From: Anaerococcus marasmi
Lineage (GTDB): Bacteria > Bacillota > Clostridia > Tissierellales > Peptoniphilaceae
Assembly: GCF_900290195.1 (NCBI RefSeq)
Contig: NZ_OLMF01000004.1
Coordinates: 1,770,943 to 1,834,942, forward strand
Direction: 5' to 3'
Length of the DNA stretch: 64,000 bases
Shown piece by piece: positions 1 through 7,996 of the stretch; position 1 is the stretch's first letter, and each line of letters opens with the position of its first letter. Under the pieces are notes generated by a model. That model was not told where the DNA came from, ran no database searches, and was given only the letters and a program-made list of their open reading frames with translations. The translations under genes and the position numbers were made by a program.

Positions 1-33
1 TTTATGAACTCTCCAGAGGACTTTATATTTTAG
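1..33 (+). CDS. possible 3' end of an upstream gene (partial)
   Basis: The reading frame from base 1 gives a short tail (FMNSPEDFIF) ending in TAG at 31-33, directly abutting the ATG of the ABC-F gene at 34. The AGAGGA inside it could act as the ribosome binding site of the next gene. It may be the C-terminus of an upstream operon member, but ten codons are too few to identify or prove it. Confidence 0.3.
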   Translation, partial: FMNSPEDFIF

Positions 34-1953
34 ATGAATGTCCTAACAGCATCTAACCTAGCCAAATCCTATCCCTTAAAGGATATCTTCTCATCTGTTA
101 GCTTTAGGATTGAAAAGGGCGATAAGGCAGGTCTTATTGGGGCGAATGGAGCAGGAAAAACTACCCTATTTAATATCCTAACTGGAGAGATAAGCCCGGA
201 TTCTGGAGAGATCTATATAGCGGGTGACACAAAGGTGGGTTACTTAAAACAAATCTTAAGTCTCGATACAGATATGACCATCTACGAATTTGTCCTGGGA
301 GCCTTCAAGAATCTCCTTGCTATTGAAAGAGAGATGAGAGAGCTTGAAAGACAAATGGCAGTAGAAGAAAATCCAGATAGGCTTGATACTATTATGAAAG
401 CCTACACGGAAAAAAGCGAGAAGTTTGCCGATAACAATGGCTACGCCATCAAAAGTGAAATCGAAGGCACCCTTACTGCCATGGGCTTTGCTAGGGATGA
501 ATTTGATAAAAATATCTCTGAGCTTTCAGGTGGACAAAAGGCAAGAGTCGAGCTTTCTCATTTGATCTTGGAAAAGCCAGATCTTATCCTACTTGATGAG
601 CCGACCAACCACTTAGACATTGGAGCTATCCGTTTTCTAGAAAACTTCGTCAAAAACTACAAGGGATCTGTCATAGTTATAAGCCACGATAGGTATTTCC
701 TTGATAATACGGTAAACAAGATATTTATGATGGAAAATGGTCGCCTAGAATCTTATGATGGAAACTATACGACCTTTATGGCCAAGAGGAAAAAGGATCT
801 TGAGGTAAGAATTCACCAATACAAGTCCCAACAAAAAGAAATCGAAAGACAAGAAGAAATTATAGATAGATTAAAAAACTTGGGAGGATCCAAGAGAAAG
901 AGGGGAATCTCCCAATCTCGTTCTAGACAAAAACTCTTAGATAAGATGGAGAGAATCGAAAAGCCGGTAGAGCTAAGAGATACCATGCATCTAAAGTTTA
1001 CCCCACGTATCCAATCAGGAGTGGATGTCCTAAGGGTAAAGGACCTCGAAAAATCCTACGGAGCGGATGAGATTTTCTCAAATATCACTTTCGACCTCTA
1101 TAGGAAGGAAAGATGCGCCATTATTGGGGAAAATGGTGTAGGAAAGACCACGCTTTTTAGGATTATCATGGGAGAAGAGAATAAAAATGGGGGAGATTTA
1201 AGGATTGGTCAATCTGTAAACATAGGCTACTTCGACCAAGAACAAAAGTCTCTTGACCTTGATAATACCATTTTTGAAGAAATATCTAAGACCTATCCTA
1301 TGCTTACCAACTACGAGATAAGATCTTACCTTGCCAAGTTTATGTTCTATGAAGATGACATAGATAGAACTATAGGAGAGCTTTCCGGTGGGGAGAGGGC
1401 GAGGATTTCCCTCCTTAAGCTTATGATATCAGATACCAACTTTATCTTAATGGATGAGCCAACCAACCACCTTGACATTGATTCAAAGGAAATCCTTGAA
1501 GATGCCATCCTGGACTATGAGGGAACAGTCCTAATCATAAGCCACGACAGATACTTCCTAAACAAAATAGCCGTGAAGATTCTCGATATGAAAAGCGACG
1601 GTATGGTTGAATATCTCGGAAACTACTCTTATTATGAGAAAAAACTTCGCGAGATGAGCCTAGAAGATGAAAAGAAGGAAACTCTAACTAAGACTGAAAT
1701 CAAAAAACAAAGGCAAAAAGAAAACATCAAAAAAAGCGAGCTTAGAAAGATTAAAAACGATATAAGAGATATCGAAAATCGCTTAGGAGAAATAGACGAT
1801 GAGATCAAGTCCTTGACGGAGTTAACCATGTCGGAAGGCTTCTATGACGATAATGAAAAGGTAGGAGAAACTTTTGCCAAGATCAAAGAACTTGAAGAGG
1901 AAAAAGAAAATCTCGACCACACTTGGTTAGAATTAAGCTTAAAAATAGAATAA
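34..1953 (+). CDS. ABC-F family ATP-binding protein (ribosome-associated, no membrane domain)
   Basis: A 639-aa protein with two ABC ATPase cassettes and no transmembrane segments, the layout of the ABC-F family (EttA, YdiF, Uup and antibiotic-resistance relatives), which act on the ribosome E site. Cassette 1 has Walker A GANGAGKT (residues 36-43), signature LSGGQ and Walker B LILLDEPTNHLDI. Cassette 2 has GENGVGKT, LSGGE and FILMDEPTNHLDI. A charged linker lies between the cassettes, and the last ~90 residues form a Lys/Glu-rich coiled coil as in YdiF/Uup-type members. Both DEPTNHLD motifs are intact, so both sites should bind ATP. Whether it is a housekeeping translation factor or a resistance factor cannot be told from sequence; housekeeping is more likely given the location. 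Confidence 0.9.
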   Translation: MNVLTASNLAKSYPLKDIFSSVSFRIEKGDKAGLIGANGAGKTTLFNILTGEISPDSGEIYIAGDTKVGYLKQILSLDTDMTIYEFVLGAFKNLLAIEREMRELERQMAVEENPDRLDTIMKAYTEKSEKFADNNGYAIKSEIEGTLTAMGFARDEFDKNISELSGGQKARVELSHLILEKPDLILLDEPTNHLDIGAIRFLENFVKNYKGSVIVISHDRYFLDNTVNKIFMMENGRLESYDGNYTTFMAKRKKDLEVRIHQYKSQQKEIERQEEIIDRLKNLGGSKRKRGISQSRSRQKLLDKMERIEKPVELRDTMHLKFTPRIQSGVDVLRVKDLEKSYGADEIFSNITFDLYRKERCAIIGENGVGKTTLFRIIMGEENKNGGDLRIGQSVNIGYFDQEQKSLDLDNTIFEEISKTYPMLTNYEIRSYLAKFMFYEDDIDRTIGELSGGERARISLLKLMISDTNFILMDEPTNHLDIDSKEILEDAILDYEGTVLIISHDRYFLNKIAVKILDMKSDGMVEYLGNYSYYEKKLREMSLEDEKKETLTKTEIKKQRQKENIKKSELRKIKNDIRDIENRLGEIDDEIKSLTELTMSEGFYDDNEKVGETFAKIKELEEEKENLDHTWLELSLKIE

Positions 1954-2002
1954 AAAAGATTAAAGCACCTTTTAGGGGGTATGTATATACTAAGGAGGGC
2001 TT

Positions 2003-2542
2003 ATGGGAACATTTAAAAGAGTAATATTTTCCGTAATGACTGTAGTATTGATCCTCTTGGGTGCTATTTTTCTATCTGTAGGACTCATGAAGCTTGATAT
2101 GCTATTTGACATCCTCTACTATTTACAAAATCCTAACGTAAGAATTGGAGTTATGGTTGTGGGCGGACTACTTTTGTTATTTGCAATAATAGTTATAGTT
2201 GACCTAATCATATCTTCTAACAGCGACTACGAATATCTCAAAGAAGACGAGAAAGGCTCTGTCCTAATCAAGAGAAACTCCCTCGAGCATACTGTAAAGA
2301 CAGCCGTAGAATCAAAAGGCTTAGAGGCTTTGCAGACGGGAGTAGAGATATTAGCGAAGGATGAGAAAATCAATGCAAAAACTAAGGTTCAAGTTGACGC
2401 GAGTAGGGACTTAAGTCTCTTATCAGAAGAGCTAAAATCTGAAATAAGAAAATCTTTAACAGATCTTACAGGAATTTCTGACGTCAATGTAGACGTACTC
2501 TTTGACAAGAGGGAACCTAGTTTGGAAGGAAATAAGAGGTAG
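2003..2542 (+). CDS. amaP: AmaP-like membrane anchor for Asp23
   Basis: A 179-aa protein with two N-terminal hydrophobic helices (about residues 8-28 and 45-70) and a soluble C-terminal domain, close in length and layout to staphylococcal AmaP, the alkaline shock response membrane anchor protein. AAGGAGG lies 6 bases before the ATG. It is followed by a DUF2273 gene and an asp23/gls24 gene, which is the AmaP-DUF2273-Asp23 order known in Staphylococcus. The inferred role is to tether Asp23 to the membrane as part of an envelope-stress scaffold. Family assignment rests mainly on layout and gene order. Confidence 0.75.
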   Translation: MGTFKRVIFSVMTVVLILLGAIFLSVGLMKLDMLFDILYYLQNPNVRIGVMVVGGLLLLFAIIVIVDLIISSNSDYEYLKEDEKGSVLIKRNSLEHTVKTAVESKGLEALQTGVEILAKDEKINAKTKVQVDASRDLSLLSEELKSEIRKSLTDLTGISDVNVDVLFDKREPSLEGNKR

Positions 2543-2545
2543 TAG

Positions 2546-2836
2546 ATGGACAATTTAAGAAATGAAAATCAAAAAGGATTCACTGTCTATGACCTGGAAA
2601 TGAGGAGAATGGATAGGGAAGATGAAGAAAAGGCCAAAAGACAGGCTTTTTATAGGAGAAACAAGGCGAAGATAATAGCTTGTATCTTGGGCATCCTTAC
2701 CATCTTTTGTCTATTTAACTTCGGGTTTTTTAGAACTTTAGGAATTTACATTGTAATGTTTATAGCTTATACTATAGGTGCCTACTTTGATAGGGACGTA
2801 AGGTATATTAGTTTTTTGAAAAGATTTTTTAGATAA
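2546..2836 (+). CDS. DUF2273 small membrane protein
   Basis: A 96-aa protein with a charged N-terminal tail (about 45 residues, rich in Arg, Lys and Glu) and two hydrophobic helices near the C-terminus. This fits the DUF2273 family that sits between amaP and asp23 in many Firmicutes. It starts 3 bases after the amaP stop, so translational coupling is likely. Function is unknown; it is presumed to be a membrane partner of the Asp23 complex. Confidence 0.7.
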   Translation: MDNLRNENQKGFTVYDLEMRRMDREDEEKAKRQAFYRRNKAKIIACILGILTIFCLFNFGFFRTLGIYIVMFIAYTIGAYFDRDVRYISFLKRFFR

Positions 2837-2851
2837 TAATAGGAGGAAATT

Positions 2852-3304
2852 ATGACAGAAAAAAAAGACAGAATTGAAGAAATTAACGACGGTAGAGAAC
2901 TAGAATATGAAGAAAGCAAACTTATCATTGAAGATAAGGTAGTTGCCAAGATTGCAAGAATTGCTATCAATGGTGTTGATGGTATCCTTGAAATGAAAGG
3001 AAACATTGCAGATTCTATTGGATCTTTCTTCTCAGGACGTGAAGAACAATCAACAGCAGGCGTAAGCGTTGAAGTTGGCGAAAAAGAAGCTAAAATCGAC
3101 CTTGATGTAATCATTGAATATGGTAAAAACGCTACAAGAATCTTCCAAGATATCAAAAGAGCCGTAACCAACAACATCAAAGAAATGACAGGACTTGATG
3201 TAGTAACTATCAATGTTGACGTTGTAGATGTTATGACAAGACAAGAATACGAAAAGAAAAATAAAGAAAGCAACAAAGAAAGAGAAGAACAAAATAGATA
3301 CTAA
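2852..3304 (+). CDS. asp23: Asp23/Gls24 family envelope stress response protein
   Basis: A 150-aa soluble protein with the Asp23/Gls24 core: a segment like KLIIEDKVVAKIARIAIN at the start, a GVDGI turn, a VSVEVGEKEAKIDLDVII strand pair, and a C-terminal helix-strand ending VNVDVVDV. AGGAGGAAAT precedes the ATG. It is the last gene of the three-gene amaP operon and is followed by a long hairpin. Known members are abundant, membrane-anchored through AmaP and induced by alkaline or cell-wall stress. The charged 20-residue tail is variable in the family. Confidence 0.85.
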   Translation: MTEKKDRIEEINDGRELEYEESKLIIEDKVVAKIARIAINGVDGILEMKGNIADSIGSFFSGREEQSTAGVSVEVGEKEAKIDLDVIIEYGKNATRIFQDIKRAVTNNIKEMTGLDVVTINVDVVDVMTRQEYEKKNKESNKEREEQNRY

Positions 3305-3319
3305 TCGATAGTCTCTTCT

Positions 3320-3435
3320 GGACTTATGCAAATAACCTTGCTAACTTCGCTTTAAAAGCTTGATTAAAAATTAAAGGCCTAGATTTTAAGGCGAAAGAAT
3401 TAGTAAGGGCTTTATGCTTTGCATAAGTCCTTTTT
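3320..3435 (+). terminator. long imperfect hairpin and T-tract after asp23
   Basis: GGACTTATGCAAA at 3320 pairs with TTTGCATAAGTCC ending at 3430, with further pairing inward (TTGCTAACTTCGC with GCGAAAGAATTAGTAA), followed by TTTTT. It separates the asp23 operon from the transporter gene. It is long for a plain terminator and may be a degenerate palindromic element used as one. Confidence 0.55.
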
Positions 3436-3450
3436 GCTTTAGGAGCATAT

Positions 3451-4674
3451 ATGAAAGAAAAGAAATTTTTAGATGAAAAAACTAGACCGATTTTTAAGTT
3501 GGGATTTTTGCTAATATTAATATTTTTCGGCTTTTGGTATATAGATAGGGTACAGGGAGTATTACAATCTACATATTCTGTGTTTAGACCTATAATCTAT
3601 GGCTTGGTCATAGCCTTTATCATAAACTTACCCATGAACTTCTTCCAAGAGAAGCTATTTCATAGATTTATAGACAAGGATAAGCACAAGAAGCTTGGAT
3701 CAGTCCTTTCTCTGGTACTGGCTTGGATAATATTTTTTGCTATAGTTACTTTGATTCTTACAGTTTTGATCCCAGAACTTGCTAATGCTATAACTTCACT
3801 TATAGACAATATCCCTGTATTTTTCGATAGGCTAATCGAATATCTCAATGATCAAAGGCTCTTTAAGGAAGTAAGTGCAGAGATTAGTGCAAAGATTAAC
3901 AGCCTAAATGTAGAAAACTTCACTAGCGAATTGAGAAGGTTCTTAGATGGGAAGAATTGGGGCTTTGTAACGAAGACCTCATCAATCCTAAACTCAGTTT
4001 CCCAAACCATAATAACAATAGTTATGGGTTTTATTTTTTCATTTTATGTATCACTTAACAAGAAAACCCTCCAAACTAATACAAATAAGATTCTTCTTGC
4101 AAACTTTGAGGAAGAAAAGGTAAAACAAATCAACTATATAGCCAAACTTTCCTACAATTCCTTTGCAAGATTCCTAGAAACAAAGCTACTTTCTTGCTTA
4201 AGCCTCGGATTAATTTGCTCTATAGGGATGCTTATCTTAAGGCTACCAATGCCAGCTATGATATCTATACTTGTCGGAGCCTTTGACATAATTCCATACT
4301 TTGGGCCAATAATCGCAACAGGAATTGGAATGATTTTAATCTTCATCCAATCACCAGCCCAGTCCCTAGTATTTTTAATCTTTGTCCTTGCCATCCAACA
4401 AGTCCAAGAATCCATCCTATATCCCCTAGTTATAGGCAAACACCAGGGACTACCAGCGATTTGGATCTTTCTTTCAGTATTTCTTGGAGGAGGCTTATTT
4501 GGCATATTTGGTATGATTGTTTCCATGCCAATAGCTACAGTAATCTACACCCTAGTTGAAGATTCTACCAAAAGAAAGCTCAAGACAAAGGAGATTACAG
4601 AAGAAGATGTAAAAAGTTTAAATGAAAAGTCCTATGAGAGCATGCGAGAAGAAAAGATGGACTTTAAATTCTAG
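3451..4674 (+). CDS. AI-2E family transporter (PerM/YdbI-like membrane protein)
   Basis: A 407-aa polytopic membrane protein with about eight hydrophobic helices and the family hallmark near the C-terminal third, where a FDIIPYFGPIIATG stretch is followed by QQVQESILYPLVIGK and GIFGMIVSMPIATVIY. The family name comes from E. coli TqsA; members have been linked to AI-2 export, Na+/H+ antiport or general permease roles, so the substrate is not predictable. AGGAG precedes the ATG by 6 bases. The gene directly downstream starts 9 bases after the stop, so the two are probably co-transcribed. Confidence 0.85.
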   Translation: MKEKKFLDEKTRPIFKLGFLLILIFFGFWYIDRVQGVLQSTYSVFRPIIYGLVIAFIINLPMNFFQEKLFHRFIDKDKHKKLGSVLSLVLAWIIFFAIVTLILTVLIPELANAITSLIDNIPVFFDRLIEYLNDQRLFKEVSAEISAKINSLNVENFTSELRRFLDGKNWGFVTKTSSILNSVSQTIITIVMGFIFSFYVSLNKKTLQTNTNKILLANFEEEKVKQINYIAKLSYNSFARFLETKLLSCLSLGLICSIGMLILRLPMPAMISILVGAFDIIPYFGPIIATGIGMILIFIQSPAQSLVFLIFVLAIQQVQESILYPLVIGKHQGLPAIWIFLSVFLGGGLFGIFGMIVSMPIATVIYTLVEDSTKRKLKTKEITEEDVKSLNEKSYESMREEKMDFKF

Positions 4675-4683
4675 GAGGAAGAT

Positions 4684-5097
4684 ATGAACAGGAAAAAAGA
4701 ACTAAGAGAAGCTATTGAAGCAGCCCGACAAGTCCTGAAAGCAACAGATTATGCAATTAATATCCTTAATAAGGCAAACAAATGGTCTTTTCTCGATATC
4801 CTTGGCGGAGAAGGCCTATCAAGCTTTATGAAGAGAAATCATATAAGATCTGCCAACAGGGCGATTAATGAGCTAAAATATGACATAGAAAGATTAAGGA
4901 AGGAGTTAGGTGATATTAATATCGACCTACCAGGAGAAATCTCCGACAGCCTTTCTGATAATATGTTCGACATATTCTTTGACAATATCTTCACCGACCT
5001 AAGGGTAAGGTCAGAAATCAAAGGAAAAATTAATGAACTAATAGAATTTAGAGATATGGTACAATCTCTTATCCAAAGACTTGAAAGAGAAATATAA
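4684..5097 (+). CDS. hypothetical helical protein
   Basis: A 137-aa protein I do not recognise. It is predicted mostly helical, with an amphipathic N-terminal helix (residues 1-32), a Gly-containing turn (FLDILGGEGLSSFMKR), a second long helix and a C-terminal coiled-coil-like helix ending in QRLEREI. There is no signal peptide or obvious catalytic motif. AGGAGG precedes the ATG, and the 9-base gap to the AI-2E transporter suggests one operon. A 160-bp palindromic element follows it closely and may terminate transcription. Confidence 0.7.
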   Translation: MNRKKELREAIEAARQVLKATDYAINILNKANKWSFLDILGGEGLSSFMKRNHIRSANRAINELKYDIERLRKELGDINIDLPGEISDSLSDNMFDIFFDNIFTDLRVRSEIKGKINELIEFRDMVQSLIQRLEREI

Positions 5098-5101
5098 GAG
5101 A

Positions 5102-5260
5102 AAGGGTCTGTTGCAAAACTATGAATAATCATCGTACCATCATTAGAAGGTTCTCTTAGGAAATTTTCAGTGGTGCCTGCCGGCTGATGGAGGCAAAATT
5201 TCCGTGGAGGTTCTTCTAATGATATTGGTACGATTTATTCATTCTGCAACAGCCCCTTTT
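5102..5260. mobile_element. MITE-like palindromic element
   Basis: An about 160-bp near-perfect inverted repeat. The left arm begins AAGGGTCTGTTGCAAAA and the right arm, read in reverse, begins AAGGGGCTGTTGCAGAA. The arms pair over ~65 bp, including CATTAGAAG with CTTCTAATG and GGAAATTTT with AAAATTTCC, around a loop containing GTGCCTGCCGGCTGATGG. The GGG-CTGTTGCA terminus resembles IS6- or IS1182-type ends, so a non-autonomous derivative is plausible. The trailing TTTT could also make it a terminator for the upstream operon. Confidence 0.6.
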
Positions 5261-5330
5261 AAATTCACCAATTAGTAGGAGAATCTTTTTTTATGATATA
5301 ATATTAAATAGAAAAATAAAAGGAGACAGC

Positions 5331-6107
5331 ATGGAATTTTCACCAATACCAATATCAGACCAGAAATTCTTAAACTTTATATTTATAGGAATCCTAGCTG
5401 GCAAAAAGCCAGTAACAGCTATGTTTGCCACTAAAGGCAACACCCTAATTCCAGAGAGCCTAGCACAAGAAATCGACCTTGACTATATAGACAAAGATCC
5501 AATTGACACAAGGACAGGCTTTAGAAGAGCAAAACTTTCTTCAATGACTATCGGAGGACTTAAACTTATAGATGTGCCAGTTGTAGTATGCAAAGACGAG
5601 ATAGCAGATCTAGGAAAAGATCCTTCAGGAAACAAATTCCCAGCAGATATGATCCTAGGTTGGAATATCATAAGCCAACTTGTCTTTAGGGGTGACTTAA
5701 GAAAGGGCAGAATGGAAGTCCAAAGCTCAGAGCTTAAAAAGAAAAGCTCAAAAACTAGGGAAAACTTCCTAGTATTTAAGCTAATCTTTAACAAAAGAAC
5801 CTACAAGGCAGGCCTAGATACATCCCTTCCATTTACAAGAATCTCAGAAAATATAGCGAAGGGTACCAAAATCGAAAACGAAGACATAAAACAAACCATC
5901 CAAATGCTAGAAATTGACGAAAAAGAAATAAACTACGAAAGCAAATTCTCATTCAAGATAGACGATAATGAAATCACAGTCCCATCAACAAAAATAGACC
6001 CAGCCCTAAACAACGAAGACATCCAAATAATCTTCGGAGCAGACCTACTAAGAACCACATCCTGGGCCCTATACAACCCAATGGGTTACGTGAGAGTAAA
6101 CAAATAA
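5331..6107 (+). CDS. retropepsin-like protein with two tandem domains, one lacking the catalytic Asp
   Basis: A 258-aa protein with no signal peptide. It reads as two copies of a retropepsin-like fold. The N-terminal half has AMFATKGNTLIP where DTGAS-type sequence is expected and later MILGWNIISQLVFRGD, the usual ILGxDxL pattern. The C-terminal half has AGLDTSLPFTRIS with an intact D-T-S, and later IIFGADLLRTTSWAL. Pepsin-like enzymes need two Asp residues; here only the second half keeps one, so it may work as a dimer, be a binding protein, or be inactive. It stands alone, with AAAGGAGA before the ATG, its own TATAAT upstream near 5297, and a terminator after it. Fold assignment is from motif spacing only. 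Confidence 0.6.
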   Translation: MEFSPIPISDQKFLNFIFIGILAGKKPVTAMFATKGNTLIPESLAQEIDLDYIDKDPIDTRTGFRRAKLSSMTIGGLKLIDVPVVVCKDEIADLGKDPSGNKFPADMILGWNIISQLVFRGDLRKGRMEVQSSELKKKSSKTRENFLVFKLIFNKRTYKAGLDTSLPFTRISENIAKGTKIENEDIKQTIQMLEIDEKEINYESKFSFKIDDNEITVPSTKIDPALNNEDIQIIFGADLLRTTSWALYNPMGYVRVNK

Positions 6108-6123
6108 GGACAAATAAAGACAG

Positions 6124-6152
6124 AAAAGGAGAAGCAAAAACTTCTCCTTTTT
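6124..6152 (+). terminator. rho-independent terminator
   Basis: AAAAGGAGAAG, a CAAAAA loop region and CTTCTCCTTTTT form a stem followed by Ts, 17 bases after the stop of the retropepsin-like gene. Confidence 0.8.
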
Positions 6153-6169
6153 AAATAAAAAAATTAAAA

Positions 6170-6460
6170 GAGACTTCTCCACAAGGTCGAAGTAAGGGGA
6201 AACTGGATCTTCAATTTCCCTTATGTCGACCGAAGTGGAGACATCTCATCATCATTTCCAACCATATTTCTACATCGCCACCTCGAACGCATGTGAGAGG
6301 TCTACAGTCTAAGATGACATGTAAATATCACAGAACAACTTATCTAAGCAAACATCCCAATCAAGGAGACTTCTCCACAAGGTCGAAGTAAGGGAACATT
6401 AGTGCTTCAAATAATAGTAAGAGAATAGTTCCCTTATGTCGACCGAAGTGGAGACATCTC
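6170..6460. repeat. two copies of the dispersed palindromic repeat (family A)
   Basis: Copies at 6170-6247 and 6366-6460. The left arm starts GAGACTTCTCCACAAGGTCG and runs to AAGTAAGGG. The right arm starts CCCTTATGTCGACCGAAGTG and ends GAGACATCTC. The arms are imperfect inverted repeats of about 29 bases around a variable centre of 20-40 bases, so each copy can fold into one long hairpin. Between them lies another recurring block (CACCTCGAACGCATGTGAG, then TCTACAGTCTAAGATGACAT). Confidence 0.8.
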
Positions 6461-6500
6461 ACCAATAATTCTAGACCTAATGAATCTTATCTGAACACAT

Positions 6501-6760
6501 CGCCACCTCTAATGGAATTGTCACAGTGAGCGTAGCGAACTGATAAAATGTGCCGGACTGTCGGGCTTCGATTTTTGTAAAAAATCGAATAAGTGGGACT
6601 TATTTGAAAAATAAGTTCCAAGAACTCGAAGAGTTCAAAATCGAGGGAGCCCTCGTCATGGGCCACTATTTTGCAAAGCAAAATAGTGAAGTATCCTTTG
6701 TTAATATTAACAAAGGATGAAAGAACGATGAATATCGTTCTATCAAAAAAGGTGAAGCGA
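6501..6760. repeat. hairpin-array element (family B), full-length copy
   Basis: Begins with CACCTCTAATGGAATTGTCA and holds seven consecutive hairpins: 6567-6589 (10 bp), 6595-6619 (11 bp, one G-U), 6622-6636 (6 bp), 6642-6655 (6 bp), 6664-6688 (11 bp perfect), 6693-6718 (13-bp perfect palindrome) and 6722-6741 (8 bp). Loops are mostly 3-4 bases. A shorter copy with the last stems and altered loops lies at 14430-14600, and heads of the element recur near 7018 and 29874. No protein-coding signal is convincing here. Confidence 0.7.
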
Positions 6761-6878
6761 AGCTGAGCCCGCAATCCACCTCGACAGAGCTTCCACGGGG
6801 AAGCGACGAGAGGTCTACAGTCTAAGACGACATGTAAATATCATAGAATAACTTATCTAAGCAAATCTCCAAATAACC

Positions 6879-6976
6879 GAGACTTCTCCACAAGGTCGAA
6901 GCAAGGTGGTAATCCCTTGTTTTACATATCAGCAATCTACTCACTTCCCTTATGTCGACCGAAGTGGAGACATCTC
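6879..6976. repeat. dispersed palindromic repeat (family A)
   Basis: Left arm GAGACTTCTCCACAAGGTCG; right arm ends CGAAGTGGAGACATCTC. Same organisation as the copies at 6170 and 6366. It follows a recurring block TCTACAGTCTAAGACGACAT at about 6813. Confidence 0.8.
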
Positions 6977-7017
6977 ACCAACAATTCTAGACCTAATGAA
7001 TCGTAGCTGAACACATC

Positions 7018-7540
7018 ACCACCTCTAATGGAATTGTCACAGTGAACTGATGAAATATACCGGACAGATGGGCTTTCCCTAAACCTACAATCCACCTCGA
7101 ACGCATGTGAGAGGTCTCCAGTCTAAGACGACATATAAATATCACAGAACAACTTATCTAAGCAAACATCCCAATAAAGGAGACTTCTCCACAAGGTCGA
7201 AGTAAGGGAAAACTTGTGCTTCAAATAACAGCAAGAGAAATAGTTCCCTTATGTCAAGCGAAGTCGAGACATCTCAATGCTGTTTCTATGATATAAAGAG
7301 AAGTGGACCGAAGTCGAGATATCTCATAAAACCTTCAATCCCCCTTATGTCGACCGCAGTGGAGACATCTCACGAAAGTTCTCTATTCTAAGCCGACATA
7401 TAAATAAAAAGAAAAATCCATCTAAGTAAATCCCTCCTAAGAGGCTTCTCCACTGCGGTCGAAGCAAGGGATCTATTTAATCTATATGTAACATTAAGCA
7501 AAACGCACCCCTTATGTCTACCTCAGCGGAGACATCTCTC
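7018..7540. repeat. cluster of family A and B repeat fragments
   Basis: Contains a family B head (ACCTCTAATGGAATTGTCAC, from about 7020), a block with CACCTCGAACGCATGTGAG, a complete family A copy at 7180-7275, two isolated right arms near 7295-7327 and 7343-7372, and a diverged full copy at 7441-7538 whose left arm reads GAGGCTTCTCCACTGCGGTC. No gene is supported in this stretch. Confidence 0.7.
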
Positions 7541-7646
7541 AACCCATCCAATCTCTAAGAAAATTTCTCCCAAAATCATAGCAAAATACCCCCTCAAACC
7601 ATATAATGTAAAGACTAAGATTTTGAAAATAAAAATTATTTTCTTT

Positions 7647-7661
7647 TGATATTGATTATTA
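7647..7661. promoter_or_regulatory. Fur-box-like site upstream of feoAB
   Basis: TGATATTGATTATTA matches the 7-1-7 Fur consensus TGATAATNATTATCA at 12 of 14 informative positions. It lies about 108 bases before the feoA start, just upstream of an AT-rich promoter stretch with TATAAT near 7720. This is consistent with iron-repressed transcription of feoAB; the site is predicted only. Confidence 0.4.
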
Positions 7662-7768
7662 ATTCACTTTGTGATATATTATATCTAGAAAGAAGCACAG
7701 ACTTTTTTAGATATATTATAATATAACTAAAATTGACTTGATTATAAATCTGTGCGAGGAGATTTAGT

Positions 7769-7996
7769 ATGAATACTTTAGATAAAATAAAAATAGGATC
7801 TACTGCAAGAGTAGACAAAATTATAGGTGACTCTCCAACCAAGAGGAGAATTATGGATATGGGAATTACGAAAAACACCGAAGTTTTCGTAAGAAAGGTC
7901 GCACCTCTGGGAGATCCGATACAGATTTCCCTTAGAGGTTACGAGCTAACCATTAGAAAAGAAGATGCGAGAAACATTAGAGTGGAGGAGATATGA
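7769..7996 (+). CDS. feoA: FeoA, SH3-like component of ferrous iron uptake
   Basis: A 75-aa protein of typical FeoA length with the SH3-like core: GSTARVDKIIGDSPTKRRIMDMGI, then TEVFVRKVAPLGDPIQISLRGYELTIRKEDARNI. GAGGAGA precedes the ATG. Its stop overlaps the feoB start by 4 bases (ATGA), indicating translational coupling. FeoA is thought to interact with FeoB in the cytoplasm and promote Fe(II) transport. Likely iron-regulated through the upstream Fur-like site. Confidence 0.92.
   Translation: MNTLDKIKIGSTARVDKIIGDSPTKRRIMDMGITKNTEVFVRKVAPLGDPIQISLRGYELTIRKEDARNIRVEEI

Noticed and set aside
4152-4526. 124-aa ORF opposite the AI-2E transporter gene
   Set aside because: Shadow of a conserved membrane-protein gene; no RBS.
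6487-6774. 95-aa minus-strand ORF
   Set aside because: It lies wholly inside the hairpin-array element, has no ribosome binding site and its reading frame follows the palindromes.
6170-7540. Regularly recurring repeats suggesting a CRISPR array
   Set aside because: The units are long self-complementary palindromes with irregular spacing and other repeated blocks between them; there are no unique spacers of equal length and no cas genes.
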